Positions 5,532-15,084 of a stretch of DNA of 18,028 nucleotides are shown here, one piece after another. The notes beneath the pieces were generated by a model. That model saw only the letters and a list, made by a program, of their open reading frames with translations. It was not told the DNA's origin and did not search any database. This DNA comes from an uncultured Ignavibacteriota bacterium. Lineage in GTDB: Bacteria > Bacteroidota > Ignavibacteria > UBA10030 > UBA8401. How positions within the stretch are numbered: position 1 is the stretch's first letter; each line of letters opens with the position of its first letter. The stretch is taken from the NCBI GenBank assembly GCA_903907305.1, contig CAIVNT010000235.1:1-18028 (forward strand). The letters run 5' to 3'. The translations under genes and the position numbers were made by a program.

Positions 5532-8246
5532 ATGTCAAAGTATGTCTACAGTTTCGGCGGGAAAAAAGCAGAGGGTAAAGCAGGAATGAAGTCATTGTTG
5601 GGCGGCAAAGGAGCTAATCTTGCTGAAATGGTCAACATTGGTCTTCCGGTTCCTCCCGGATTCACAATCACAACTGAAGTTTGCACCTATTTTTATTCTC
5701 ACAATAAGCACTATCCCACAACGCTCGCCAAAGAAGTCTATACAGCAATCCAGAAATTGAACAAGCATATGGGTGCAAAATTCGGAGATCCGAAGAACGC
5801 GCTGCTTGTTTCCGTCCGTTCGGGTGCGCGAGCTTCCATGCCGGGTATGATGGATACGATCCTGAACCTGGGAATGAACGACGTGGTTGCCGAGGGCTTG
5901 ATCGCAAAAACAAAGAATCCGCGTTTTGTGTATGATTCGTACCGCCGCTTCGTACAGATGTACGGTGATGTGGTGATGGGTGTGCAGGCAAAAGGAAAAC
6001 ATGACGTTGAACCGTTCGAAGCGATCATTGAGCACAAGAAAAAAGAGAAAAACGTAACGCTTGATACCGATCTTACCGCCGATGATCTGAAAGATCTCGT
6101 GCGTCTTTTCAAAAAAGAGATCAAAAAGAATACCGGAAAAGATTTCCCGGAAGATCCCGAAGAACAGTTGTGGGGAGCAGTCGGTGCAGTGTTCGGATCA
6201 TGGAACAATGAACGCGCAAATGCATACCGCAGAATGAACGGCATCCCGACCTCGTGGGGAACCGCTGTGAATATCCAGGCGATGGTCTATGGAAACATGG
6301 GCGAGAATTCCGGAACCGGTGTTGCCTTCACGCGGAACGCAGCAACAGGTGAGAACGAATTCTACGGCGAATATCTGATGAATGCACAGGGCGAGGATGT
6401 TGTTGCCGGTATCCGCACGCCGCTGCATATCAGCGAATTGAAAAAAGCACGTCCCGTTATTTATAAACAATTGGATGTGATCAGAAGGAATCTTGAGAAA
6501 CATTTCAAAGATATGATGGATATCGAATTCACGATCCAGGACGGCAAATTGTATATGCTGCAGTGCCGTGCTGGTAAACGCACAGCGCTTGCCGCTATCC
6601 GCATTGCCATCGACATGGTGAAGGAACGTTTGATCGATGATAAAGAAGCGTTGATGCGTATCGAACCGGATGCATTGAATCAATTGCTCCGTCCCGTATT
6701 CGATCTGAAAGAAAAAGAAATTGCCGTGAAGAACGGCCGTCTTCTTGCAAAAGGATTGAATGCCGGTCCCGGCGCTGCTACAGGCCGCGTTGTGTTCACT
6801 GCTCCCGATGCTGAAGAATGGAAAGCAAAAGGCGAACTGGTCATCCTCTGCCGCACAGAAACATCACCGGAAGATATCAAAGGTATGGACGCTGCAGAAG
6901 GAATTCTGACGGCGTTCGGCGGTATGACATCGCACGCTGCTCTCGTTGCCCGTCAAATGGGTAAGGTCTGTATCGTCGGTTGCGCTGTGCTTCAGATCGA
7001 TTACAAATCCCGCACGATGAAAGTTGCCGGAAAGACCATCAAAGAAGGGGACTGGCTCTCCATCGATGGTTCAACAGGCGAAGTGCTCGAAGGAAAGATC
7101 CCGACGAAGCCGTCCGAAGTGATGGAAGTGCTCATCAACAAGACCCTCGACGAGAAAAAAGCTCCGACCTATCAGAACTTTGCAAAGATCATGACGTGGG
7201 CGGACCGTTACCGCAGATTGAAGATCCGCACAAATGCCGATCAGCCCGATCAGGCGACGAACGCAGTCGCTTTCGGCGCAGAAGGTATCGGTCTCTGCCG
7301 CACGGAGCATATGTTCTTCGGTGACGAGAAGATCTCACCGATGCGCGAGATGATCCTTGCTGACAATGTGGAACAACGGAAGAAAGCATTGGCAAAACTG
7401 CTGCCGCTGCAACGGAAAGATTTCGAAGGAATTTTCCGTGCAATGGACGGCATGCCGGTGACCATCCGGACGATCGATCCGCCGCTGCATGAATTCCTTC
7501 CCCACGATAAAGAAACACAGAAGGAACTTGCACACCAAATGGGGATCAGCGCTGAAAAGGTCCAACGCCGTGTTCAGGACCTGCATGAGTTCAATCCGAT
7601 GCTTGGTTTCCGCGGATGCCGTCTCGGCATCATCTTCCCGGAGATCACGGAGATGCAGAGCAGAGCTATCTTTGAAGCAGCAGTGAACGTGACGAAAGAA
7701 GGGAAAGATGTGTTTCCCGAGATCATGATCCCGCTCGTAGGAAATGTGCTGGAACTGGAACATCAGGCTGCACTGGTCCACAAAGTGGCAAAAGATGTGA
7801 TGACCGAAATGAAGACGAAGATCAAATACCATGTGGGAACAATGATCGAAGTTCCGCGCGGTGCGATAACGGCAGATAAGATCGCCGCTGTTGCGGAGTT
7901 CTTCAGCTTCGGTACGAACGATCTAACACAAACGACCATCGGCATCAGCCGCGACGATTCTGCACGCTTCCTCATCCCATACGTAGAGAAAGATATCTAC
8001 GCGAAGGATCCGTTCGAAGCGATCGACCAGGAAGGTGTCGGCGAACTGATGAAGATCGCTGTCCAAAAAGGACGCTCCACACGCACACGGTTGAAGATCG
8101 GTATCTGCGGAGAACACGGCGGAGAACCCTCCAGCGTGGAATTCTGCCACCGTATCGGTCTTGATTATGTTAGCTGTTCACCGTACCGCGTTCCGATCGC
8201 ACGATTGGCCGCAGCACGGGCAGCGTTGAGAGATCTGAAAAAATAA
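5532..8246 (+). CDS. ppdK: Pyruvate, phosphate dikinase (904 aa)
   Basis: The enzyme interconverts pyruvate + ATP + phosphate with phosphoenolpyruvate + AMP + pyrophosphate in the cytoplasm; in anaerobes it can run in glycolytic or gluconeogenic direction. Domains in order: the N-terminal nucleotide-binding domain (about 1-350, opening MSKYVYSFGGKKAEG and LLGGKGANLAEM), the phosphohistidine domain with GGMTSHAALVARQMGK and catalytic His468, and the C-terminal PEP/pyruvate-binding barrel with GLCRTEHMFF and GICGEHGGEP (Cys859). The length matches bacterial PPDKs (about 875-910). The start at 5532 is set by the family's N terminus and by AAGGAAG at 5521-5527. The frame is open back to a TTG at 5481, but that codon lies in the -12 promoter element. 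It appears monocistronic, with a sigma54 promoter in front and a strong terminator behind. No separate PPDK regulatory protein gene is in the window. Confidence 0.97.
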   Translation: MSKYVYSFGGKKAEGKAGMKSLLGGKGANLAEMVNIGLPVPPGFTITTEVCTYFYSHNKHYPTTLAKEVYTAIQKLNKHMGAKFGDPKNALLVSVRSGARASMPGMMDTILNLGMNDVVAEGLIAKTKNPRFVYDSYRRFVQMYGDVVMGVQAKGKHDVEPFEAIIEHKKKEKNVTLDTDLTADDLKDLVRLFKKEIKKNTGKDFPEDPEEQLWGAVGAVFGSWNNERANAYRRMNGIPTSWGTAVNIQAMVYGNMGENSGTGVAFTRNAATGENEFYGEYLMNAQGEDVVAGIRTPLHISELKKARPVIYKQLDVIRRNLEKHFKDMMDIEFTIQDGKLYMLQCRAGKRTALAAIRIAIDMVKERLIDDKEALMRIEPDALNQLLRPVFDLKEKEIAVKNGRLLAKGLNAGPGAATGRVVFTAPDAEEWKAKGELVILCRTETSPEDIKGMDAAEGILTAFGGMTSHAALVARQMGKVCIVGCAVLQIDYKSRTMKVAGKTIKEGDWLSIDGSTGEVLEGKIPTKPSEVMEVLINKTLDEKKAPTYQNFAKIMTWADRYRRLKIRTNADQPDQATNAVAFGAEGIGLCRTEHMFFGDEKISPMREMILADNVEQRKKALAKLLPLQRKDFEGIFRAMDGMPVTIRTIDPPLHEFLPHDKETQKELAHQMGISAEKVQRRVQDLHEFNPMLGFRGCRLGIIFPEITEMQSRAIFEAAVNVTKEGKDVFPEIMIPLVGNVLELEHQAALVHKVAKDVMTEMKTKIKYHVGTMIEVPRGAITADKIAAVAEFFSFGTNDLTQTTIGISRDDSARFLIPYVEKDIYAKDPFEAIDQEGVGELMKIAVQKGRSTRTRLKIGICGEHGGEPSSVEFCHRIGLDYVSCSPYRVPIARLAAARAALRDLKK

Positions 8247-8254
8247 TCACGAAC

Positions 8255-8295
8255 AAACGGACCCGAAGTCGATTGGACTTCGGGTCTGTTGTTTT
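8255..8295 (+). terminator. Intrinsic terminator after ppdK
   Basis: A perfect 11-bp stem GACCCGAAGTC (8260-8270) / GACTTCGGGTC (8276-8286) with loop GATTG can be extended outward with a G-U pair, and is followed by TGTTGTTTT. It starts nine bases after the ppdK stop. Confidence 0.85.
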
Positions 8296-8317
8296 AACAG
8301 AAAGGATGCACGCCACC

Positions 8318-8581
8318 ATGAATGCCCACGACAGAATGTTCAATGCCATAGAGCTTGCCATCAACGACATTGTAAAGATGCAGGATATCGTTATCAAATT
8401 GACCCGCAATATCAACGAGGTCCACGTCGCAAAAGAGCATGATGAAAAACTGGTGCTGATGAAAGATCAGGTCCAGGCATTGAAATTGCGGATGGATTCC
8501 ATGCAGGAGTTCCTCTATTCATGTGAGCGGCCGACGGAATTCAAGGAACGCCGTCTGTCGGAGATCGATGTTGCATCATAA
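8318..8581 (+). CDS. Small helical protein, unknown function (87 aa)
   Basis: The protein is charged and almost wholly helix-forming (MNAHDRMFNAIELAINDIVKM...), with regular Ile/Leu/Met spacing in residues 6-65 that suggests a coiled coil or helical bundle, and a single Cys69. There is no signal peptide or membrane segment, so it should be cytoplasmic. I place the start at ATG 8318, with AAGGA (8302-8306) 11 bases upstream. ATG 8306 (four codons longer) is possible but overlaps that ribosome binding site, and the frame's upstream part lies in the ppdK terminator. It sits after the terminator and 50 bp before the next gene, so it needs its own promoter or read-through. I recognise no family. 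Confidence 0.65.
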   Translation: MNAHDRMFNAIELAINDIVKMQDIVIKLTRNINEVHVAKEHDEKLVLMKDQVQALKLRMDSMQEFLYSCERPTEFKERRLSEIDVAS

Positions 8582-8631
8582 CCGAATAAAATTTTAATAT
8601 CCCCGCGCTCCATGGGGAACAGGATGATCCA

Positions 8632-9417
8632 ATGAAATATTTTTTGTTAATTTTTTTATCAGTATCACTGCTGACTGCGTCTCCCACCTATACAGCGTAT
8701 TCCGGGGCTCCCGGCAGTAAAGGGACGTGTTCCACACCATGTCACGGTAGCAGCTCGGGAACGATAACGCTGAGCGGAATACCGACGACCTATACTCCCG
8801 GCACTGTCTATACTATTACGGTGAAATACTCTTCCGGCTCGACCATTTCAAATTATAATTGCTCTACCCGTAAGGGGGCGACAAATGTTGTTGCCGGAAC
8901 ATTCACTGCAGGTACGAATTCAGCATTGTACAGCTCTTCGGGATATGAGAACGGTGTCCGCGCCAGTGCAAATAATGTTACCTCATCAGTCTTTCAATGG
9001 ACAGCTCCTGCAAAAGGAGCTGGCTCTGTTACTTTTTATCTTGCGGGACTGCAGGGAAGCAAAAGCGGAGCTACAACAAAACTTACTGTTTCATCATCGG
9101 AGATCGCAACCGGAGTGAAAGAGACAGTGTCCGAACTTTCCACATTCCAGTTGGAGCAGAACTTTCCCAATCCTTTCAATCCTTCCACACTCATCCGCTA
9201 TACAATACCGGTCTCCGGAACTGTAGAGTTGAAGGTGATCGACGTGATTGGAAATGAACTCTTTACACTGGTGAATGAGTATCAGGAGCAGGGAACGCAT
9301 ACGGCGGTGATGGATCTTATGGCTTCCCGAAAATCGTCGTTGCCGAGCGGCATTTATTTCTACTCGCTTCGCATGAATGATATTGTGCAGACGAAACGAA
9401 TGGTCGTTCTCAAATAA
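8632..9417 (+). CDS. T9SS-exported protein with choice-of-anchor V-like domain and CX3CH motif (261 aa)
   Basis: An N-terminal signal peptide (about 1-17, MKYFLLIFLSVSLLTAS) is followed by SGAPGSKGTCSTPCHG. The 'GAPG...TC..CH' sequence is the hallmark of choice-of-anchor V domain proteins, which normally have a CXXCH haem motif; here Cys33, Cys37 and His38 give CX3CH. A beta-rich Ser/Thr/Gly domain follows (about 40-155). The C terminus (about 172-261) is a T9SS type A sorting domain beginning FQLEQNFPNPFNPSTLIRY and ending in TKRMVVLK. The protein should therefore cross the outer membrane and be attached at the surface or released. AGGA lies six bases before the ATG. Whether haem is bound is open: rare CX3CH haem sites exist, but loss of the haem is equally possible. 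Confidence 0.8.
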   Translation: MKYFLLIFLSVSLLTASPTYTAYSGAPGSKGTCSTPCHGSSSGTITLSGIPTTYTPGTVYTITVKYSSGSTISNYNCSTRKGATNVVAGTFTAGTNSALYSSSGYENGVRASANNVTSSVFQWTAPAKGAGSVTFYLAGLQGSKSGATTKLTVSSSEIATGVKETVSELSTFQLEQNFPNPFNPSTLIRYTIPVSGTVELKVIDVIGNELFTLVNEYQEQGTHTAVMDLMASRKSSLPSGIYFYSLRMNDIVQTKRMVVLK

Positions 9418-9421
9418 TTGT

Positions 9422-9446
9422 AGGACGAAGCGTTGCTTCGTCCTTT
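9422..9446 (+). terminator. Hairpin just after the T9SS/CX3CH gene
   Basis: A perfect 10-bp stem AGGACGAAGC (9422-9431) / GCTTCGTCCT (9435-9444) has a three-base loop GTT. It begins five bases after the stop codon. Only a short T run (TTT) follows, so it is a weak terminator or an mRNA 3'-end stabiliser. Confidence 0.6.
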
Positions 9447-9552
9447 AGAAATAAAAGTTGAAGTTGCGGTACATGTGTTGTAGGCGGTTACTCCAAACGG
9501 TGTGTTGTCGGTGATGCTTCACGCGCCGTCCTTTCCACTATGACATCAAAGC

Positions 9553-9593
9553 AAAACGGCGGGATTCGGTTCTTAAGAATGCCCGCCGTTTTT
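9553..9593 (+). terminator. Strong intrinsic terminator in the 9418-9694 intergenic region
   Basis: Arms AAAACGGCGGG (9553-9563) and CCCGCCGTTTT (9582-9592) pair fully, and the loop itself contains the palindrome TTCTTAAGAA (9570-9579). A T tract closes the right arm (TTTTT at 9589-9593). It lies about 135 bp after the preceding stop, leaving 9447-9552 as transcribed, untranslated sequence in which I see no gene. Confidence 0.85.
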
Positions 9594-9694
9594 CGTTTCT
9601 GAAATGTACGTATTCGCGTGATTGCTGTCCGAGAAATAAAACAGTACACTTCTTGCATTGAAAATTTACAGTTATCCTCGTCAAAAGGCCTCTT

Positions 9695-12600
9695 ATGTTC
9701 TTCAGAACAATACTTCTTTTGGTGACGCTTTCACCTTTCCTCTTTTCTCAATCGCTATCCTGGTGGACGGTGAATAATAATTTACAACAACCGGTTCAGG
9801 CTCTCGGAGTTTTACGGGACGGAACATTGTTCGCCGGTTCCGGCTCTAGTGTGTTTGCATTGGATTCGACCAATGTCTGGGCGAACGGCGGTGCGGGTAT
9901 CACGGCGCAGCCGGGATATGAGATCAGCGCATTCGGGGATTCCAAAACGGCTCGATTTGTTGCATTCAATAAAACGAAAACATTATTCTGTTCGACTGAT
10001 AATGGAATCTCATGGAATCTTTCCGTGAACGGATTGTTGAATCCTTCCATCAAAAAGATCATCGCTGCTAACGATACGATCTTTGCACTTCCTACCTCTG
10101 CATTCTATCGCTCAACGGATAATGGACTTTCCTGGGGACTTGCGCGAACCGGGATGCCGACAACAGGGATATCCTACGATCTTCTTCGTCTGAAAGACGG
10201 TACGTTGTTCATTGCTGTTGCATCCGGAGTATACCGGTCGACGGATAATGCGGCTCAATGGAATCCGGTGAACTTCTTCAGCGGAAGATCTTGCTTTGCG
10301 TTGACCGAAGCTCCGGATGGAACGATCTTTGTTGCGTTGGATACGTTGATCTTCAGTTCCAACGATCATGGTACGAACTGGAAAGATATTTGTGTCAACA
10401 ACTTCTTTCCCAAAAAGATCCTGTACGCCGATTCATCATTGTTCCTGCTCGGTCAATCGGTCTATCGGATGAAGAATTCAACGGTGTTCCCGGCGAATCT
10501 GGGTATGTCCGGTGAGATGATCACTGATATTGCAACAGGGCCGGACGGATCGCTCTATGCATCCTCCTCCGTGAAAGGTATCTATCGATGGAACAAACAG
10601 CTGTCGTCATGGGAACTTCTGCAAACGGGATTCGGATCTTCGAAGATCACTAATGTTTACGCATACCTCGGTGTTGATTATGCAGGTGTGAAAGGGAAAG
10701 GGATCTTTTGTTCATTCGATAAAGGTGCTACATGGAATACCTTTTCGCTTGTTCCGAAAAATGTCCGGTCGATGTATCGGTATGGAACATCTGTCTTTGT
10801 GTGCGACAGTAATTCACTGTACCGTAGCATGGATAACGGAACGTCCTGGCAATCCACAAATATTATTCCCGGAAAAGGAACCACTGCCATAGCGAAACTC
10901 GGAAGTACACTCTATGTGGGAGTTCAGGATAACGGTGTGTATGCCTCAACAGATTCCGGCAGCACATGGCAGGCGCGCAGCAGCGGGATCGAAGCGCAGA
11001 ACGTCACTTCGCTTATCAATGCAAATAACACTGCGCTCATTGCCGGAACCGCCAGCGGACTTTTCCGAAAACCGAATAACAGCAATACATGGACATCGGT
11101 CGGCACTGCCGGGAGCGTCAACACACTGTTTGCTGCTAATCCCGGATATCTGTTTGCCGGTTCGGTGAATGGACTCTACCGTTCATCGGATTACGGATTG
11201 ACATGGGATAAGATCGGCTCGATCTCCGGAAGTGTTCTTTCCATCTCTTCGTCGGTTATTCCTTCGCTGCTCTTTGCTTCATCATCGAACGGTACGTTCC
11301 GGTCAACGGATGATGGAATATCGTGGCAGAATCAGAACACCATGGTTATTTCATCAATGATGTGGAACGGAAGTGCGCTTCTTGCTGCATCCGAAACGGG
11401 AATAGCATACGGTACAATAACGGGTCAATTTTCCCAAAAGACGAAATGGCTTTCGGTCGGTTCACTGCAGAATTGGTTCGCCGATATCGGAACTGAGCCG
11501 GAAGAGTACCGGAGCAATCTTCAGCAGGATGGATGGTCATATCCGACCCTTCGTCCGAATCAGGATATGCAGGTGTCGAAAGCGTTTTGGATCGGATTCA
11601 AAGATCCGCTCAGCCTCTCCCCAACGAAGAAAAATGTGATCTTTATCGGTCCGCGAAGCTCGAACCTTGGAGAGTTGATTCCATATAAATTTTCATTGAT
11701 CAGTAAAATGGCGGTGAATTCTGTAACGGATTATCAAAAAAATGTGATGATTGATGAAGTGGATTCCACACTGCGTGGGGACAGGATGATCGTGAATGAG
11801 ATCTACACATATTCCGGATTGACGATCAAACGAACGATCCGTCAATTCAGCCAGCAGTTCCATGATAATTATTTGATCGCGGAATATACATTGGTCAATA
11901 CCAACTCATATAGTGTGGATGGTGCATATCTTTATTATCTATATCGATGGGGACTCAATGCCGATACGCGATATGTGATCGGTAATGCGACGGGATGGGG
12001 AATAAATACACTCATTGATTCGCGCGGGGATGGGCTGAATCCTGCCAATACATTCTTCCCGGGAAATAAAGATAATGACATACGTGCCGTATATTGCTGG
12101 CATGGCAGATATCCTTCATTCACTCAATACAATAATATCGGTGCTCCGGTGTTTCAGGGATATTTTGACAAGTCCGATTCATCGGGAAGACTTGGTGCAC
12201 CGCAATTTGTAGGAGTATCAGTGCTTCATGCTGACAAATCCGCAAAGGATACCGAAGACGACCCTGCACAGCCATCTACAATTTCATATGAGGATTCAGA
12301 CGGACCGTTCTTCGGAACAGGTAGTGCGGTTGATTCAGCTGCAATGTCTTCACGCTACACCATTATTTCGAAAGGAAGATCTGCGCAGCGTCATGCAGAT
12401 CTCGTCGGCGCAAACGGGGATCCGTCGCTCGGAACCTCCGGCGGATATTCTGCATCACTCGGTTTTGGTCCATACACAATCGGCGCGGGGGACAGCGTGA
12501 AGATCGTTCTTGCGGAAGCGGCGGCAGGAATCAACGAAGAAACGGCACTGGAGATCGGAAAAAAATTCAAATCGGGAGCGATCACAGCCGAGCAAAAGAA

Positions 12601-13315
12601 TGCCGTCGTCTATACCGGACGAGATTCATTGTTCCAAACGTTCCGCCGTGCTTTGGCGAACTATCAATCAGGATACAATATTCCGCAGCCGCCCGCACCT
12701 CCGAAGGAATTCGCTGTCAGTTCGTTGGGAAACAAAATCCAGCTGCAATGGAAAGTTACATCCGAAGATGATGTGCGTCTTGCAGGGTTTGAGATCTACC
12801 GGGAAGAGGGTAATTCTTTTTCCCATCCGGAAAAAATCTTTTCATGTGATAAGAGTGTCCGGACATGGATCGACTCCACGGGAAAGACCGGAATACAATA
12901 CTTCTATTATATCTCTTCTGTGGGACGAAGCGAAGATAATACAGGAATAGGACAAACGCCGCTTGGAGCCCTGCGAAGCAGCAGATATTATACGCAAACG
13001 ACGTATCCGGTTTCGATAATGACAATGATCGTTGATCCAACTGAAATGCCGAGATCGTATACGCTGGGACAAAATTTTCCGAATCCCTTCAATCCTGCAA
13101 CAACCATTCTCTTTCAAATTCCGGTAACCGGACATGTGACACTGAAAGTGTTCGATGTGATAGGAAGGGAAGTATTGACGTTGGTAAATGATGTCCGATC
13201 GGCGGGAGTGTATAGTGCCACGGTCGACGGATACAAGCTGACAAGCGGCGTATATTTTTACCGGATCGAATCAGGAAAATTTATACAGACGAAAAAAATG
13301 ATCCTCTTGAAATAA
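9695..13315 (+). CDS. Large T9SS-exported Asp-box beta-propeller protein (1206 aa)
   Basis: A signal peptide (about 1-19) is followed by a propeller region with nine Asp-box (BNR) motifs S-x-D-x-G-x-x-W, for example STDNGISW. Their positions are about 100, 140, 182 (degenerate), 222, 340, 378, 418, 497 and 537. This pattern is seen in sialidase, VPS10 and YCF48-like folds and here probably forms one or two beta-propellers. Residues about 590-1030 form a large domain I do not recognise. A fibronectin type III-like domain spans about 1035-1115 (PPKEFAVSSLGNKIQLQWKV). The last 90 residues are a T9SS type A sorting domain (YTLGQNFPNPFNPATTILF ... TKKMILLK). AAAAGG six bases before the ATG supports the start. 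It heads a probable three-gene surface operon. A catalytic role cannot be assigned; Asp-boxes are structural, so a binding or scaffold role is as likely. Confidence 0.85.
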   Translation: MFFRTILLLVTLSPFLFSQSLSWWTVNNNLQQPVQALGVLRDGTLFAGSGSSVFALDSTNVWANGGAGITAQPGYEISAFGDSKTARFVAFNKTKTLFCSTDNGISWNLSVNGLLNPSIKKIIAANDTIFALPTSAFYRSTDNGLSWGLARTGMPTTGISYDLLRLKDGTLFIAVASGVYRSTDNAAQWNPVNFFSGRSCFALTEAPDGTIFVALDTLIFSSNDHGTNWKDICVNNFFPKKILYADSSLFLLGQSVYRMKNSTVFPANLGMSGEMITDIATGPDGSLYASSSVKGIYRWNKQLSSWELLQTGFGSSKITNVYAYLGVDYAGVKGKGIFCSFDKGATWNTFSLVPKNVRSMYRYGTSVFVCDSNSLYRSMDNGTSWQSTNIIPGKGTTAIAKLGSTLYVGVQDNGVYASTDSGSTWQARSSGIEAQNVTSLINANNTALIAGTASGLFRKPNNSNTWTSVGTAGSVNTLFAANPGYLFAGSVNGLYRSSDYGLTWDKIGSISGSVLSISSSVIPSLLFASSSNGTFRSTDDGISWQNQNTMVISSMMWNGSALLAASETGIAYGTITGQFSQKTKWLSVGSLQNWFADIGTEPEEYRSNLQQDGWSYPTLRPNQDMQVSKAFWIGFKDPLSLSPTKKNVIFIGPRSSNLGELIPYKFSLISKMAVNSVTDYQKNVMIDEVDSTLRGDRMIVNEIYTYSGLTIKRTIRQFSQQFHDNYLIAEYTLVNTNSYSVDGAYLYYLYRWGLNADTRYVIGNATGWGINTLIDSRGDGLNPANTFFPGNKDNDIRAVYCWHGRYPSFTQYNNIGAPVFQGYFDKSDSSGRLGAPQFVGVSVLHADKSAKDTEDDPAQPSTISYEDSDGPFFGTGSAVDSAAMSSRYTIISKGRSAQRHADLVGANGDPSLGTSGGYSASLGFGPYTIGAGDSVKIVLAEAAAGINEETALEIGKKFKSGAITAEQKNAVVYTGRDSLFQTFRRALANYQSGYNIPQPPAPPKEFAVSSLGNKIQLQWKVTSEDDVRLAGFEIYREEGNSFSHPEKIFSCDKSVRTWIDSTGKTGIQYFYYISSVGRSEDNTGIGQTPLGALRSSRYYTQTTYPVSIMTMIVDPTEMPRSYTLGQNFPNPFNPATTILFQIPVTGHVTLKVFDVIGREVLTLVNDVRSAGVYSATVDGYKLTSGVYFYRIESGKFIQTKKMILLK

Positions 13316-13325
13316 GGATGCAGCT

Positions 13326-15053
13326 GTGAAACTAATGAGGGCAGCAATATTATTCTTAATGACGGCAGTTCTTTCCGCCGGCACACATCTCGTTCCCCAG
13401 CAATATTCGCGCATTCAAAAGGCAGTTGATGCCGCGCTTCCCGGTGATACGGTACTCATCTCGCCGGGCTACTACGTTGAGAACATCACGCTGACGAAAG
13501 TTCTCGTCCTGAAAAATTCCTCGTCGACCGCCACGGTAACAATGCAGGATACATCATTCACACCCGCGCAGGGATTTTCATCGCCGAGCGTGATCACCAT
13601 TAATGCGGCTGGAGCCGGAGTGATCCGAGGGCTCATCATTCGGGGCAGTAATCAGAGCAATGTGTACGACATCGGCATCAGATCGCTGAAGGATGACTGG
13701 ACGATAACAGAGTGCACCTTCCGCGATCTGTACGGTGTCTATTCAGTCGATGTAACGACGAATATCATCCGCAATGTTTTCCGAAAGATCAGTCGTGCTT
13801 CGATTGCGGCGGGAAAGAATTCCAGAGTCATCGGGAACATGATCTACGGGAACCGCGAGGACGGGGTTATTGCGGGCGGAAACTGTTTCATTGCAAACAA
13901 CCTTTTCACCGAATGCAGTATAGCGTTCAGACCTCTGTCGGTCTATGATTCGATCACCGTCCGGAATAATACATTCACAACATTTGGAAATATCTTCTCA
14001 TCGAATCAATATAATATTGCTCTTGGTGTCGATATGGTGACGATGAAGATCCAAAACAACATCGTTGCATTCAACAATGGTTACGGTATTGGCTACTCCG
14101 GCGGCAATGGCGGCACTTTCGATGCATTCTTCATCCGGAACAATAACATCTACATGAACAGTCAGGATTATAACATGATGACCGATGCGACGGGAACTCA
14201 TGGTAATATTTCGACAGATCCGTTCTTCTGCGGGAATGATTCACTCCTGTACCTTGCGTCGGATTCTCCCTGCATTGATTCCGGAGTTGAGGAGATCATT
14301 GATATCGATGGGACACGTTCAGACATGGGAATGTACGGCGGTCCATTTGCTTCTGCGCTGAAATATGCTCCTGCGTCATTCAATATCACCGCTCCCGCAG
14401 ATCAATCGGTATGTCATACCAATGTTGATCCTTACGAGAAAAATCCGGTAGCCCCATTCATCATCCGATGGTCTTCGTCTTTCGACAGGGATGGCAGCGG
14501 TAAACTGCGGTACCGGGTTCTTCTCGGGAGGAGTGTGAATACGACCATCTGCAGAACGCGCACATGTACTACACCCAAAATTGCAGAAATTATTGATACA
14601 CTGTATTCAGATTCAACATCGTTGCAGTTGAATGCAGAGAGGTATTCTCCGCGTCAGTATTATTATTCTATTGAGGCAGTGGACGAAGATGGATTAGTGA
14701 CGCGTGCAGTTGACATCCGATCGTTTACGGTGATCAAAGACAATACTTCAGCACGAGCATTTTTACTGGAACAGAATTACCCCAACCCGTTCAACGCGTC
14801 CACATCCATTCGGTATGGATTGCCATATGACGCCGTTATTACCATAACGCTGTTCGATATTCTGGGGAGGGAAGTGATGACGCTTGAGAAAGGTCCGAAA
14901 TTGGCGGGATATCATTTTGCTGTTGTGAGTTCACCGCTGCTCAGCTCGGGTGTGTATTATTACATGCTCACAATGAGTTCAGCGTTAATTCCATTCGGTG
15001 GTCAATTGGAGACAGATCTTCCCATCACAAGAAAAATGATTGTTATAAAATAA
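13326..15053 (+). CDS. T9SS-exported right-handed beta-helix protein (575 aa)
   Basis: I choose GTG 13326 because AAGGA (13314-13318) lies seven bases upstream; ATG 13335 is the alternative. A signal peptide (about 1-20) precedes a parallel beta-helix region (about 25-345) with repeated turns rich in Asn and Gly, such as IANNLFTEC, VRNNTFTTFG, IQNNIVAFNNGYGIGY and IRNNNIYMNS. It closes with DIDGTRSDMGMYGGP, a common end of pectate-lyase-like helices. An Ig/Fn3-like domain follows (about 350-470), then a T9SS sorting domain (FLLEQNYPNPFNASTSIRYG ... TRKMIVIK). The sorting domain has an insertion before its final strand. Beta-helix proteins of this kind often bind or cleave polysaccharides, but I see no catalytic signature. 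The gene begins ten bases after its neighbour's stop codon, so the two are co-transcribed. Confidence 0.83.
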   Translation: MKLMRAAILFLMTAVLSAGTHLVPQQYSRIQKAVDAALPGDTVLISPGYYVENITLTKVLVLKNSSSTATVTMQDTSFTPAQGFSSPSVITINAAGAGVIRGLIIRGSNQSNVYDIGIRSLKDDWTITECTFRDLYGVYSVDVTTNIIRNVFRKISRASIAAGKNSRVIGNMIYGNREDGVIAGGNCFIANNLFTECSIAFRPLSVYDSITVRNNTFTTFGNIFSSNQYNIALGVDMVTMKIQNNIVAFNNGYGIGYSGGNGGTFDAFFIRNNNIYMNSQDYNMMTDATGTHGNISTDPFFCGNDSLLYLASDSPCIDSGVEEIIDIDGTRSDMGMYGGPFASALKYAPASFNITAPADQSVCHTNVDPYEKNPVAPFIIRWSSSFDRDGSGKLRYRVLLGRSVNTTICRTRTCTTPKIAEIIDTLYSDSTSLQLNAERYSPRQYYYSIEAVDEDGLVTRAVDIRSFTVIKDNTSARAFLLEQNYPNPFNASTSIRYGLPYDAVITITLFDILGREVMTLEKGPKLAGYHFAVVSSPLLSSGVYYYMLTMSSALIPFGGQLETDLPITRKMIVIK

Positions 15054-15084
15054 ATATCACCCATAATACCTGAATGAGGAACAT

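Noticed and set aside
8311..8320. Kozak-like CGCCACCATG at the 87-aa gene start
   Set aside because: The neighbours are clearly bacterial with intrinsic terminators and Shine-Dalgarno sites; the match is chance.
9642..9657. Third sigma54-like site, CAGTACACTTCTTGCA, before the propeller gene
   Set aside because: The -12 half is good, but the -24 half lacks the GG doublet and matches at only three of seven positions.
12228..13135. Several 85-150 codon frames on both strands inside the propeller gene
   Set aside because: All are shadows of a long, well supported frame with signal peptide, Asp-boxes and T9SS end.
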